Assembly: GCA_005804885.1 (NCBI GenBank)
Contig: SYOX01000207.1
Span: 1-64,000 of the forward strand
Direction of reading: 5' to 3'
Source: Pseudomonadota bacterium
Lineage (GTDB): Bacteria > Myxococcota_A > Bradymonadia > Bradymonadales > GCA-2716585
Length of the DNA: 64,000 nucleotides
Under the pieces are notes generated by a model that was not told the DNA's origin, ran no database searches, and saw only the letters and a list, made by a program, of their open reading frames with translations. Made by a program: the position numbers and the translations under genes. Of the stretch, positions 16,962 to 24,807 are shown piece by piece (positions within the stretch are counted from its first letter, which is position 1; every line of letters starts with the position of its first letter).

Positions 16962-17909
16962 TCAGGGCGCGGGGCTGTCGAGGGGTTTGCCGGATCGGAC
17001 CTCTTCGAGGCGTTTGCAGCCGCGGGGGCTGCCGAGCTGGCAGGCGCGCTCGAAGAAGGTCAGGGCCTTGGTGGCGTTGTCGGGGTTGGCGGGGACGCCT
17101 TCATTCTTGAGGTAGAGCTCGGCGAGCTCGGCGCAGCCGCCGGAGTGGTTCTTGAGGCAGGCGCCTTCGAAGAGCCGGGCGGCCTCCTCGGCGCTCTTCT
17201 CGACGCCGTCGCCGTGGTAGAACATCAGGCCCAGGATCGTGCAGCCGCGTGGGTAGCCGCCATTGCAGGCTTTATCGAGGTGCTCGCGGGCCTTGCCCTC
17301 GCTGCCGGGTCGGCTGGCCATGAGGATGCCGAGGTTGGTGCAGCCCTGGAGGCTGTTTGCGTCGCAGGATTTCTTGAGGATGGGCTCGGCGCGGTCGAAG
17401 TTGCGGAACTCCTTGTCGCCGCTGATGAGCAGGAAGCCGAGCTTGGAGCAGCCCTCGATGTTGTCGTTGTCGCAGGAGGTCGTGTAGAGCTGGAGCGCCT
17501 TGGCGTGGTCGCGGGCGACGCCGTCGCCGAGCTCGTACATGTAGCCGAGGTTGTTGCAGCCTTCGGTGTTGGCGCCATTGCAGGCTTTTTGAAAGAGCCG
17601 CTCGGCCCGCTGGCCGTCGCGCTGGTTCGGCGGCGACTGGACGATGAGGAGCCCGAGGTCATTGCAGGCCACGAAATCGTCGCTGTTGCAGGCCAGATCG
17701 AGGCGCGCCTTCGCGTCCTCCGGCTTCCCGAGGTTGGCGACGGGCTGAAGAGGGGGCGCGCCAGGGGGGGCCTGGGCGAGGGGCTGGGCGGGCGCCTTGC
17801 CGAGCGCGGGGGGGGCCTCGGCGGGGGGCTTGGGGTCCTGACAAGCCCAGAGAACGGCGGCGAGGGCCAGGACGAGACAGACGCGGCTTGTCATGGGATG
17901 CACCCTCAT
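16962..17909 (-). CDS. Sel1-like cysteine-paired repeat lipoprotein
   Basis: The 315-residue protein starts at an ATG with GGAAG five bases upstream (another ATG, MTSRV, lies fifteen bases in). The signal ends AAVLWAC. After an Ala/Pro-rich linker there are about six or seven Sel1-like repeats of 36 residues with the pattern ACN...GCNNLGYMY...DGVARD.A.ALQLY..SC. The regularly spaced Cys pairs resemble the disulfide-linked repeats of Helicobacter Hcp proteins. Such solenoids bind proteins; partners are unknown. Nothing in the surroundings indicates an operon except the same-direction lipoprotein downstream. Confidence 0.85.
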   Translation of the reverse strand: MRVHPMTSRVCLVLALAAVLWACQDPKPPAEAPPALGKAPAQPLAQAPPGAPPLQPVANLGKPEDAKARLDLACNSDDFVACNDLGLLIVQSPPNQRDGQRAERLFQKACNGANTEGCNNLGYMYELGDGVARDHAKALQLYTTSCDNDNIEGCSKLGFLLISGDKEFRNFDRAEPILKKSCDANSLQGCTNLGILMASRPGSEGKAREHLDKACNGGYPRGCTILGLMFYHGDGVEKSAEEAARLFEGACLKNHSGGCAELAELYLKNEGVPANPDNATKALTFFERACQLGSPRGCKRLEEVRSGKPLDSPAP

Positions 17910-17983
17910 CGAAACTTCCATCTTGCGCCCTGGTAGAATGCGCGCGGCGCGGATCTTCATCCTGGGCGCCGGGGTCACCCCCG

Positions 17984-18298
17984 TCAGACGTCTTCGATGC
18001 CGATGGCGCGAGCGATCTTCTTGATCTCGGCGACCTCCAGCGGGCTGAGGTTGCCGTCGATGAAGGCCGCCGAGAGGAACTCGGAGATCATGGCCTGGCG
18101 AGCCTCCTCGGGGAGCGCGCGGATGCAGGCCTCGGCGCCCTTGGCGCCCTCGAAGTGGATGACCTGCGCTCGCTCCTCGTCGCTCAGGCCGAGCCTGTTC
18201 ATCTTCGCTTGAAGCATCACCCGCTCCTTGTCGGCCATGATGCCGTCTGCCGCCAGGATCCGGGCCAGCAAATGGCACCTCGCCACGCTCTCTTTCAT
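17984..18298 (-). CDS. TerB-like domain protein
   Basis: The 104-residue protein starts at an ATG with GGAGG five bases upstream. It is all-helical with the TerB-type acidic loops: LLARILAADGIMADKERVML and AFIDGNLSPLEVAEIKKIARAIGI. TerB-like proteins sit at the cytoplasmic face and are linked to stress responses and metal binding; here only the fold is evident. It is 74 bases ahead of the Sel1 lipoprotein in the same direction and divergent from the helicase. Confidence 0.75.
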   Translation of the reverse strand: MKESVARCHLLARILAADGIMADKERVMLQAKMNRLGLSDEERAQVIHFEGAKGAEACIRALPEEARQAMISEFLSAAFIDGNLSPLEVAEIKKIARAIGIEDV

Positions 18299-18442
18299 AG
18301 CGCCCTCCATCGTTAAGGCCGCGCACAGGGTATCCCACAGTGGGCAGCGCTGCCAATGGGCAAATTCCACTGAACACTTGACCGTGTGGTGCGTGAAGGG
18401 TTAAGCAAGAAGCGCGAGGGCGGCCGCGCGTCAGGAGGATCG

Positions 18443-20110
18443 GTGTCGTCGAAGTCGGATCAGCTTTCTCTGAGGCCCTACCAGGTGGACGCCATCGCGG
18501 CGGTCCGGGAGGCCAGGGCGCGCGGTGTCCGCAGGATGGTCGTCTGTCTGCCGACGGGGGCCGGCAAGACGGTCATCTTCTCGGCGCTGGCCGCCGACGA
18601 GCGCCGGGACGTGCTGGTGCTGGCCCACCGCGAGGAGCTCCTGGAGCAGGCCCGCGACAAGCTCCAGCGGGCCATCGGCCAGGGCGTCAAGGTCGAGATC
18701 GAGCAGGGGCAGCGCCGGGCCTCGGACGAGGCGAGGATCGTCGTCTGCTCGATCCGCTCCCTGCGCGAGGAGCGGCTCATGGCGCTGGTGGCCGAGCGGC
18801 GCGTCGGGCTGGTGATCTACGACGAGTGCCACCACGCCGCCGCGGAGGACAACACGCGGGTGCTGCGCCAGCTCGGGGTCTTCGAGGCGGGCTGGCGCGG
18901 GGCGCTGCTCGGCTTCACGGCCACGCCGATGCGGGGCGACGGCCAGGGGCTCGACGAGATCTTCGAGGAGATCGTCTACAGCCGCAGCGTCCTTGAGATG
19001 ATCGCCGACGGCTACCTCGCGCCCATGCGCGGCTTCCGCGTCTCGACCCACGCGGAGCTCACCGGCGTCGAGCCCCGAGGCCAGGATCTGGACCTTGAGG
19101 CGCTGGCCGAGGCCGTGGACATCGAGGACCGCAATGCGCTCGTGGCCCGCTCGATCCAGGAGCTGGCCCGCGACCGGCGCACCCTGGTCTTCTGCGTCAC
19201 CGTCGCCCACGCCCGCAACCTCGCCCTGGCGCTGCGGGCGCTGGGCGTCGCGGCGGCGCACGTGCACGGGGAGATGAGGCGCGACGACCGGGCCGACACC
19301 CTCCAGCGCCTGCGCGAGGGCCGCCTGCAGGCGATCACCAACGTCGGCGTCCTGACCGAGGGCTTCGACGACCCGTCGATCTCCTGCGTCGCCATGGCCC
19401 GGCCGACCCGCTCCCAGGGGCTCTATGTGCAGTGCGTGGGGCGAGGGACGCGGCTCTTTGAAGGCAAGAAGGACTGCCTGGTGCTGGACTTCGTCGACCT
19501 GTCGGAGTTGAGCCTCGTGACCCTGCCCTCGCTCTTCGGGATGCCGCGCGACCTGAACCTCTTCGGCGAGGAGGTCGGCGAGGCGCTGGGCTTCTTCAAG
19601 CAATTGTCCTTTGATTACCCGGGCTTCGAGTGGGAGGCCGGCGAGATCACCCTCGGGGAGATCAAGTCGCGCGCCGAGAGCTTCGACCCCCTGACCCTGG
19701 AGGTCCACCCCGAGATCCGCGCCATCTCCGGCCACGCCTGGACCTCGCTGGGCAGCGCCGGCCTCGTCCTGCACCTGGAGCGGCGGCCGGGCCTGCTCTC
19801 CGAGTACCTCGTGCTCGACAGCCGCCGCCAGGGCAAGGATCGCTATCAGGTCTACCTCGATCAGGCCCCGAAGGCGCGCTTCTCCACCCTGGAGGCCGCC
19901 GTCGAGGCCGTCGATTACGAAATCCAGCGCCTCGGACCCCGCGCGGCCAGCGCCGCCCTCGACGATGCACCCTGGCGCCTCGCCCCGCCCTCGCCGGCCC
20001 AGATCGCTGCGCTGGCCGCGCTGCGCCCACCCCGGCAGGCCAGGACGGCGGGCCAGGCCGTCGGCACGCTGGCCTTCGGGACCTACGCGCGCCGACGGCG
20101 CTGGAGTTGA
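18443..20110 (+). CDS. Superfamily II DEAD/DEAH-box helicase (RadD-like)
   Basis: The 555-residue protein starts at a GTG preceded by AGGAGGA; an in-frame GTG at 18386 lacks such a signal. Motifs in order: Q-like LRPYQVDAI, Walker A LPTGAGKT, DECHH, GFTATPMRGD, HGEM, NVGVLTEGFDDPSI and QCVGRGTR. This is the order of SF2 helicases of the RadD/YejH and SSL2 type, involved in DNA repair or restructuring. A C-terminal part of about 150 residues is not family-typical. The next gene starts five bases after the stop codon with its ribosome site inside this gene, so the two may share a transcript. Confidence 0.9.
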   Translation: MSSKSDQLSLRPYQVDAIAAVREARARGVRRMVVCLPTGAGKTVIFSALAADERRDVLVLAHREELLEQARDKLQRAIGQGVKVEIEQGQRRASDEARIVVCSIRSLREERLMALVAERRVGLVIYDECHHAAAEDNTRVLRQLGVFEAGWRGALLGFTATPMRGDGQGLDEIFEEIVYSRSVLEMIADGYLAPMRGFRVSTHAELTGVEPRGQDLDLEALAEAVDIEDRNALVARSIQELARDRRTLVFCVTVAHARNLALALRALGVAAAHVHGEMRRDDRADTLQRLREGRLQAITNVGVLTEGFDDPSISCVAMARPTRSQGLYVQCVGRGTRLFEGKKDCLVLDFVDLSELSLVTLPSLFGMPRDLNLFGEEVGEALGFFKQLSFDYPGFEWEAGEITLGEIKSRAESFDPLTLEVHPEIRAISGHAWTSLGSAGLVLHLERRPGLLSEYLVLDSRRQGKDRYQVYLDQAPKARFSTLEAAVEAVDYEIQRLGPRAASAALDDAPWRLAPPSPAQIAALAALRPPRQARTAGQAVGTLAFGTYARRRRWS

Positions 20111-20114
20111 GCCG

Positions 20115-21101
20115 ATGACCGACGGGCCGCTCATCTCGATCATGATGCCCTGCTACAACGGCGCCCGGACGCTGCCGCTGGCGCTGGCCTCGCTGCTGGC
20201 CCAGCGCTGGACGCGCTGGGAGTGCGTGCTCATCGACGACGGCTCCGAAGACCACCCCGAGGTGATCGTCGAGCGCGCCGACGACCCCCGGATACGCCTC
20301 ACCCGCCTGCCCCGCAACGTCGGCCGCGGCGCCGCGCGCCAGATCGCGCTCGAGGAGGCCCGCGGCGACATGCTGGCCTTCCTCGACGCCGACGACTGGA
20401 TCCCGCCCGACAAGCTCGACACCCAGATCGCGATCCTGCGCGCCCACCCCGAGGTCAGCCTCGTCTCCATGGGGCTGGCTGTCGTCGACGAGCTCGGCGC
20501 CCTGGCCGGGGTCCGGCGCCTGACCCCCCACGGCGCCGGCGTCGCCATCTGCGGCCCCATCACCACCCCAAGGCCGCTGGCCTTCGCCTTCGCCTCGTCG
20601 ATGATCCGCATGGAGGTCGCCCGCAAGGGCCGCTTCGACCCCACCCTGCGGCTGGCCCAGGACACCGACTTCCTGCTGCAGATCTTGCTCGGGCGCCGCT
20701 TCGCCCTCACCTCACAGCTCGGCTACGTCTACACCGAGATCACCTCGCGCACCCCGAAGAAGATCATCGCCGGGTACCGCTTCAGCCAGCAGATCTTCGC
20801 CAAGTACCGCCGCAGCCACCCGCTGAGCAGCCGCCTGGAGATCGCCCGCTACAAGGGCAAGGAGCTGGCCCTGCGCGCCGCCGACCTCGTCGGTCAGGGC
20901 CGCCTCCTGCACACTCGCCCGCTGCCGCCGCCCGAGTACGACGAGCTGGAGCACTTCTGGAGCGCCTGCCGGGCGGTCGCCCCGCTGCGACGGCGCCTCG
21001 AAGGCCTCCCCCCTTCACGGAGCGGCGCCCTGCTCTCCTCCCTGGACCCCTCGACGGACCTGGACGACCTGACGCAAACCCCCACGCAGAGGATCCCATG
21101 A
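20115..21101 (+). CDS. GT2 family glycosyltransferase
   Basis: The 328-residue protein starts with ISIMMPCYNGARTLPLALASLLAQ, has the nucleotide-binding ECVLIDDGSED, the DxD-type LAFLDADDWIPP and a conserved AQDTDFLL. These are features of GT-A fold, family 2 transferases that use nucleotide sugars. No membrane segment is present, and the C-terminal 80 residues are basic and Pro-rich. GGAG lies eight bases upstream of the ATG, within the helicase 3' end. The stop overlaps the next start (ATGA). Acceptor and sugar cannot be told. Confidence 0.9.
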   Translation: MTDGPLISIMMPCYNGARTLPLALASLLAQRWTRWECVLIDDGSEDHPEVIVERADDPRIRLTRLPRNVGRGAARQIALEEARGDMLAFLDADDWIPPDKLDTQIAILRAHPEVSLVSMGLAVVDELGALAGVRRLTPHGAGVAICGPITTPRPLAFAFASSMIRMEVARKGRFDPTLRLAQDTDFLLQILLGRRFALTSQLGYVYTEITSRTPKKIIAGYRFSQQIFAKYRRSHPLSSRLEIARYKGKELALRAADLVGQGRLLHTRPLPPPEYDELEHFWSACRAVAPLRRRLEGLPPSRSGALLSSLDPSTDLDDLTQTPTQRIP

Positions 21102-21793
21102 CCGAGGAGCACTTTGACCACTTCGACCCGAGCCTCTACGACTTCCTGGAGGCGATCAAGGCCAACAACGACCGCGAGTGGTTCAACGACAACAAGGACC
21201 TCTACGAGTCCACCGTCCGCGAGCCGGCCAGGGCCTTCATCCGGGCCATGAGGCCGATGATAGCGTCGCTGAGTCCCTACTTCCTGGCTGACGATCGCAA
21301 GAGCGGCGGCTCGCTGATGCGGATCTACCGGGACACGCGCTTCTCCAAGGACGAGCGGCCCTACAAGACCAACGTCGGCATCCAGTTCCGCCACGAGCGC
21401 GGCAAGGACGTCCACGCCCCCGGCCTCTACGTCCACCTGGAGCCTGGCGAGGTCTTCCTCGGCGTCGGCCTCTGGCAGCCCGACAAGGAGCCCCTCCAGC
21501 GCATCCGCCAGCACCTCGCCGACCACCCCGAGCGCTGGCTTGAGGCCACCGGCGGCGGCGACTTCAAGGCCCACTTCAAGCTCGGCGGCGAGGCGCTCAA
21601 GCGGCCCCCGCGGGGCTTTGACAAGGCGCACCCGCTGATCGAGGACATCAAGCGCACCTCCTTCATCGGCGTCGGCACGCTGACCGTCGCCGAGACCCTC
21701 GCGCCTGGGCTGCCGGAGCTCATCTACGGTCGCTTCGAGGCCGCCGTCCCCTTCATCCGGCTCCTGTGCGACGCCGTCGACGCCCCCTTCTGA
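21098..21793 (+). CDS. DUF2461 family protein
   Basis: The 231-residue protein matches the DUF2461/TIGR02453 pattern: LYDFLEAIKANNDREWFNDNKDLYE, then GGSLMRIYRDTRFSKDERPYKTNVGIQFRH and LYVHLEPGEVFLGVGLWQP. The family function is unknown. It is overlapping by four bases with the GT2 gene, so the three genes from 18443 to 21793 probably form one operon. Confidence 0.9.
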   Translation: MTEEHFDHFDPSLYDFLEAIKANNDREWFNDNKDLYESTVREPARAFIRAMRPMIASLSPYFLADDRKSGGSLMRIYRDTRFSKDERPYKTNVGIQFRHERGKDVHAPGLYVHLEPGEVFLGVGLWQPDKEPLQRIRQHLADHPERWLEATGGGDFKAHFKLGGEALKRPPRGFDKAHPLIEDIKRTSFIGVGTLTVAETLAPGLPELIYGRFEAAVPFIRLLCDAVDAPF

Positions 21794-21840
21794 CCCTCGC
21801 CGACGCCCTGGCTGTGCCCGCCCCAAGTGCAATTTTGCAG

Positions 21841-21869
21841 TTGCGATCCAATGCTTGGGGTGCTAGAGT
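21841..21869 (+). promoter_or_regulatory. Candidate promoter for the SpaA-like lipoprotein
   Basis: TTGCGA, a spacer of 17 bases and TAGAGT form a plausible sigma-70 promoter; TGC ahead of the -10 gives an extended -10. A short AT-rich leader of about 100 bases follows, with no gene between 21794 and 21972. Confidence 0.35.
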
Positions 21870-21972
21870 CGGCAATAGGCGTTCTTGACACACAACACCA
21901 ATGTGGAGGGCTTTTGCTTCGTGAGCTGCGAGGGGGGCTGTTTTTCTCATTTGTACACTGGGGGAGGAAGTC

Positions 21973-23850
21973 ATGAAAGATCGTATCATTGCGGTTTCAT
22001 CTCTCGTTCTTGGCCTGTCTCTCTCTTGCGCGGGGCCCGATCCAGACACGCCGCTGCCTTTGGGCACACAACAGGATGGCCTGGGGGCGCCCTCGGGCGC
22101 GATCTTCACCACTCTGGTTGATGGCTCGCGCGTCAACGCCAACATCTACGACAACAAGGACGATGTGTACCTCGACGGTGGGCCGGGTCCGAACGCGCCC
22201 CTGGATGCCGCCGGCCTGGACGACGGCACGTACGTGTTTCAGGTCACCGATCCGAGCGCCCAGGATTTGCTCTCGTCCGACGCCGCCAGGTGCCGCGTCG
22301 TCCTGGTCAGCGGAGGCGTGATCACCCGCCGCCTGGACTGGGATGGGTCGGGCACCACGGCCAGCGATTTCTCAGCCCACCTCAACGGCAACGACGCCTG
22401 CCACCGCAGTGGTCGGCATCAGCAAGGCACCGACATCGATCACGGTCCGCCGGCTATCACGGTCCAGCTCATGCCCTACGACGACACGCCCAACCCGGGA
22501 GGCGTCTACAAAGCCTGGATGGTCACCCTGGAAGGCTTCATCGCCGGCTGCGCCCAGTTGGGCGTGACGGGCAACAGCGCGCTGACCGCTACGGACTGCG
22601 GTTACGCTCCCGGCAACCACCACGGCTTCCTTGGCGCCGACAGCAAGACCGACAACTTCAAGGTGAAAAATCGCGGCGGGCGCCCACAGCCGACCATCAC
22701 CGTGCACAAGTTCTGCGATCTGGACTGCGACGGCGTCCAGGACGACGGCAATGAAGGCTGCCTCAGCGGCGTCGCCATCACCGTCACCGACTCATCCAGC
22801 GCGACGGTCTGCTCGGGCTTCACCTCGGGGGGCTACTTCGACTGCCAGCTCCCAGCGACCGGGACCTACACCGTGACCGAGGATCCTGGCGCCGGCATGG
22901 ACGTGTGCGGCGCGACCGTAAACGGCGTGGCCGCGGGCGCGACGACGAGCGTCTCGGTGACGGTCTCCGACGCCCGCGTGCCCGCCCTGGTCTCCTTTGG
23001 GAACACCCCCACGGACGGGTCCATCTCGGTGAGCAAGACGTGCGCGGTCGGCTCGCGCGGCGGCATCGACGGGTTCAGCTTCTCGCTGACCGGCACCGAC
23101 GTCTTCGGCCTCAGCGTCAGCGCCAGCGGCACCACCTCGAACGGCGGATCGCTCTCCTTCGGCGACCTCGCCGCCGGCACCTACACCGTGACCGAGACCG
23201 TCCCTGCGGGTTGGGCCGTGATCGGACCTGATTCGTGCAGCGTCAACCTCTCCATCGACACCTCACTCGACTCAAACGGCGAGCCCGCCTGCACCGTGCC
23301 GCCGGCCTCGTGCAGCTTTGAGAACGTGGCGCTTGGCTTCGTCGGCGCGCGGACCCCTGGTTTCTGGTGCCAACAAGTCCAGCGCGAGGCTGGCGCGCCG
23401 GGCCAGGAGGCGGCCTGCTTCGACCGCCTGATCTGCGCCTTCGGCACCATCGACGCGATCGCCGACGCGGCCCTGGCCTCCTTCGGTGGCGACGACAGCC
23501 TCTTTGACCTCAACGGCGACGGCGACATGAGCCCCGCCGAGGAGCAGCAGATCCTGTGCCCGGAGTCGGGTGACGCCGAAGCCAATCAGTGCCGCCGCCA
23601 GGCCCTGGCGCTACTCATGAACCTCGCAGGCCACCTCGGTCAAGACGACGCCCCTGAGTGCGGCGCCGCCTGCTCGCTGATCGGCGTCTCTTCGAGCCAG
23701 CCCATCGTGATCGACGGCCAACTCGGGACCGTGGGGGGCATCATCGACGCGCTCGAATCCGGCGGCTGCTCCGATGAACTCCACGCCCTGATCAAGGGCA
23801 TCAACGAGAACACCAACACGGTGCTGGCGGAGTGCCCGGCGAGTCTCTGA
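21973..23850 (+). CDS. Adhesin-like lipoprotein with SpaA/prealbumin-like domains and EF-hand
   Basis: The 625-residue protein has a lipoprotein-like signal (LSLSC) after a GGAGG ribosome site. Residues 235-330 and about 340-430 resemble Sdr_B/SpaA-type prealbumin-like folds (DLDCDGVQDDGNEGCLSGVAITV, GTYTVTE twice). A RTPGFW motif, common in surface proteins of several phyla, begins near 455, followed by an EF-hand-like loop DLNGDGDMSPAEE around 510. Many cysteines suggest an extracellular, disulfide-stabilised protein. Its role is probably attachment or surface structure. It has its own promoter candidate at 21841-21869. Confidence 0.75.
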   Translation: MKDRIIAVSSLVLGLSLSCAGPDPDTPLPLGTQQDGLGAPSGAIFTTLVDGSRVNANIYDNKDDVYLDGGPGPNAPLDAAGLDDGTYVFQVTDPSAQDLLSSDAARCRVVLVSGGVITRRLDWDGSGTTASDFSAHLNGNDACHRSGRHQQGTDIDHGPPAITVQLMPYDDTPNPGGVYKAWMVTLEGFIAGCAQLGVTGNSALTATDCGYAPGNHHGFLGADSKTDNFKVKNRGGRPQPTITVHKFCDLDCDGVQDDGNEGCLSGVAITVTDSSSATVCSGFTSGGYFDCQLPATGTYTVTEDPGAGMDVCGATVNGVAAGATTSVSVTVSDARVPALVSFGNTPTDGSISVSKTCAVGSRGGIDGFSFSLTGTDVFGLSVSASGTTSNGGSLSFGDLAAGTYTVTETVPAGWAVIGPDSCSVNLSIDTSLDSNGEPACTVPPASCSFENVALGFVGARTPGFWCQQVQREAGAPGQEAACFDRLICAFGTIDAIADAALASFGGDDSLFDLNGDGDMSPAEEQQILCPESGDAEANQCRRQALALLMNLAGHLGQDDAPECGAACSLIGVSSSQPIVIDGQLGTVGGIIDALESGGCSDELHALIKGINENTNTVLAECPASL

Positions 23851-23976
23851 CGCTCTTCCCTCCCTGCCCTGTCCCGCCGGTTCTCATCCGACGGGGCCTC
23901 CTCGATCTGCCTTCCCTCAAGTCTCGCCGCCCAGGTGTCGATTCGACAGAGGATCGATCGACCTCGGAGGCAAGTC

Positions 23977-24798
23977 ATGACCCCCAGCCCCACCCTCGAA
24001 CATACTTCCTTGAACGACAAGCGCCTTGTGGAGCGCTTGCCGGTCTGGCTCCCCATCCTGCTCAAGGACACGGACGAAGAGCGCCGCCTGTTGACCGAAA
24101 ACCTGAGCATTGGCGGGATGTTCGTGTTGACGGACGCCCACTTCAGGATCAAGCAGCGCCTTCAGATCAAGGTGCCGATGCCGATGTTCAAGGACGTCGC
24201 GCTGGATCTGGAGGCCATCGTCGCGCACACCCTGACCGCGGTGGGTCCTCAGCGGGGGCAGACGCGCAGCGCCGGGATCGGGCTGACGATCGAGTGGCCT
24301 GACGATCACACCAGGGCGTTGTGGTGCCGCTTCATCGACGCGCTGGCGCGCTACCACCGGGAGCACGGCTCGAGCCGGCCGATGCGGCTGGTCCCGGCCA
24401 GCGACGCCATCCTCGGCGCGGCGCGGCGCCAGCACACGCGAGATCCGGTGCGCGTGGCGGTGATCCTCGACGCCGAGCACGGGCGCCTGGAGACGCACAC
24501 CCACGACATCAGCGCCGGGGGGGCCTTCTTGCTCACGGAGACGCGCGTCAAGATCGGGATGATCGTGGCGCTGACGATGAAGGATCCGACGAGCGGCGCG
24601 CGCCTGCTCGTCCGAGGCGCGGTGGTCCGGGGGGGTCGCACGCCGGAGGGCGCCCGAGGCATCGGCGTGGCCTTTGATCCCATGGACGGCGAGGAGCTCA
24701 AGGCCCTTCGGAGCTTCATCGAGGGCGCGCGCCGCGAGCCTGAGGGCTCCAGGAAGGTCCTCAGGCTCCACTCGGGCGAGGCGAGCGTGCTGCGGTGA
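23977..24798 (+). CDS. Tandem PilZ-domain protein
   Basis: The 273-residue protein follows GGAGG and has two PilZ domains. Each shows the c-di-GMP signature: RLVER then NLSIGGMF near 27-60, and RQHTR then DISAGGAF near 155-190. Both RxxxR and (D/N)xSxxG parts are present, so both could bind c-di-GMP. It has no signal peptide, so it is presumably a cytoplasmic effector for motility or surface matrix production. It is 126 bases downstream of the adhesin-like lipoprotein in the same direction, and converges on the kinase. Confidence 0.9.
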   Translation: MTPSPTLEHTSLNDKRLVERLPVWLPILLKDTDEERRLLTENLSIGGMFVLTDAHFRIKQRLQIKVPMPMFKDVALDLEAIVAHTLTAVGPQRGQTRSAGIGLTIEWPDDHTRALWCRFIDALARYHREHGSSRPMRLVPASDAILGAARRQHTRDPVRVAVILDAEHGRLETHTHDISAGGAFLLTETRVKIGMIVALTMKDPTSGARLLVRGAVVRGGRTPEGARGIGVAFDPMDGEELKALRSFIEGARREPEGSRKVLRLHSGEASVLR

Positions 24799-24807
24799 GG
24801 GTTGGCG

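Noticed and set aside
18386-18442. Helicase start at the earlier GTG
   Set aside because: No ribosome binding site there, whereas the GTG at 18443 follows AGGAGGA.
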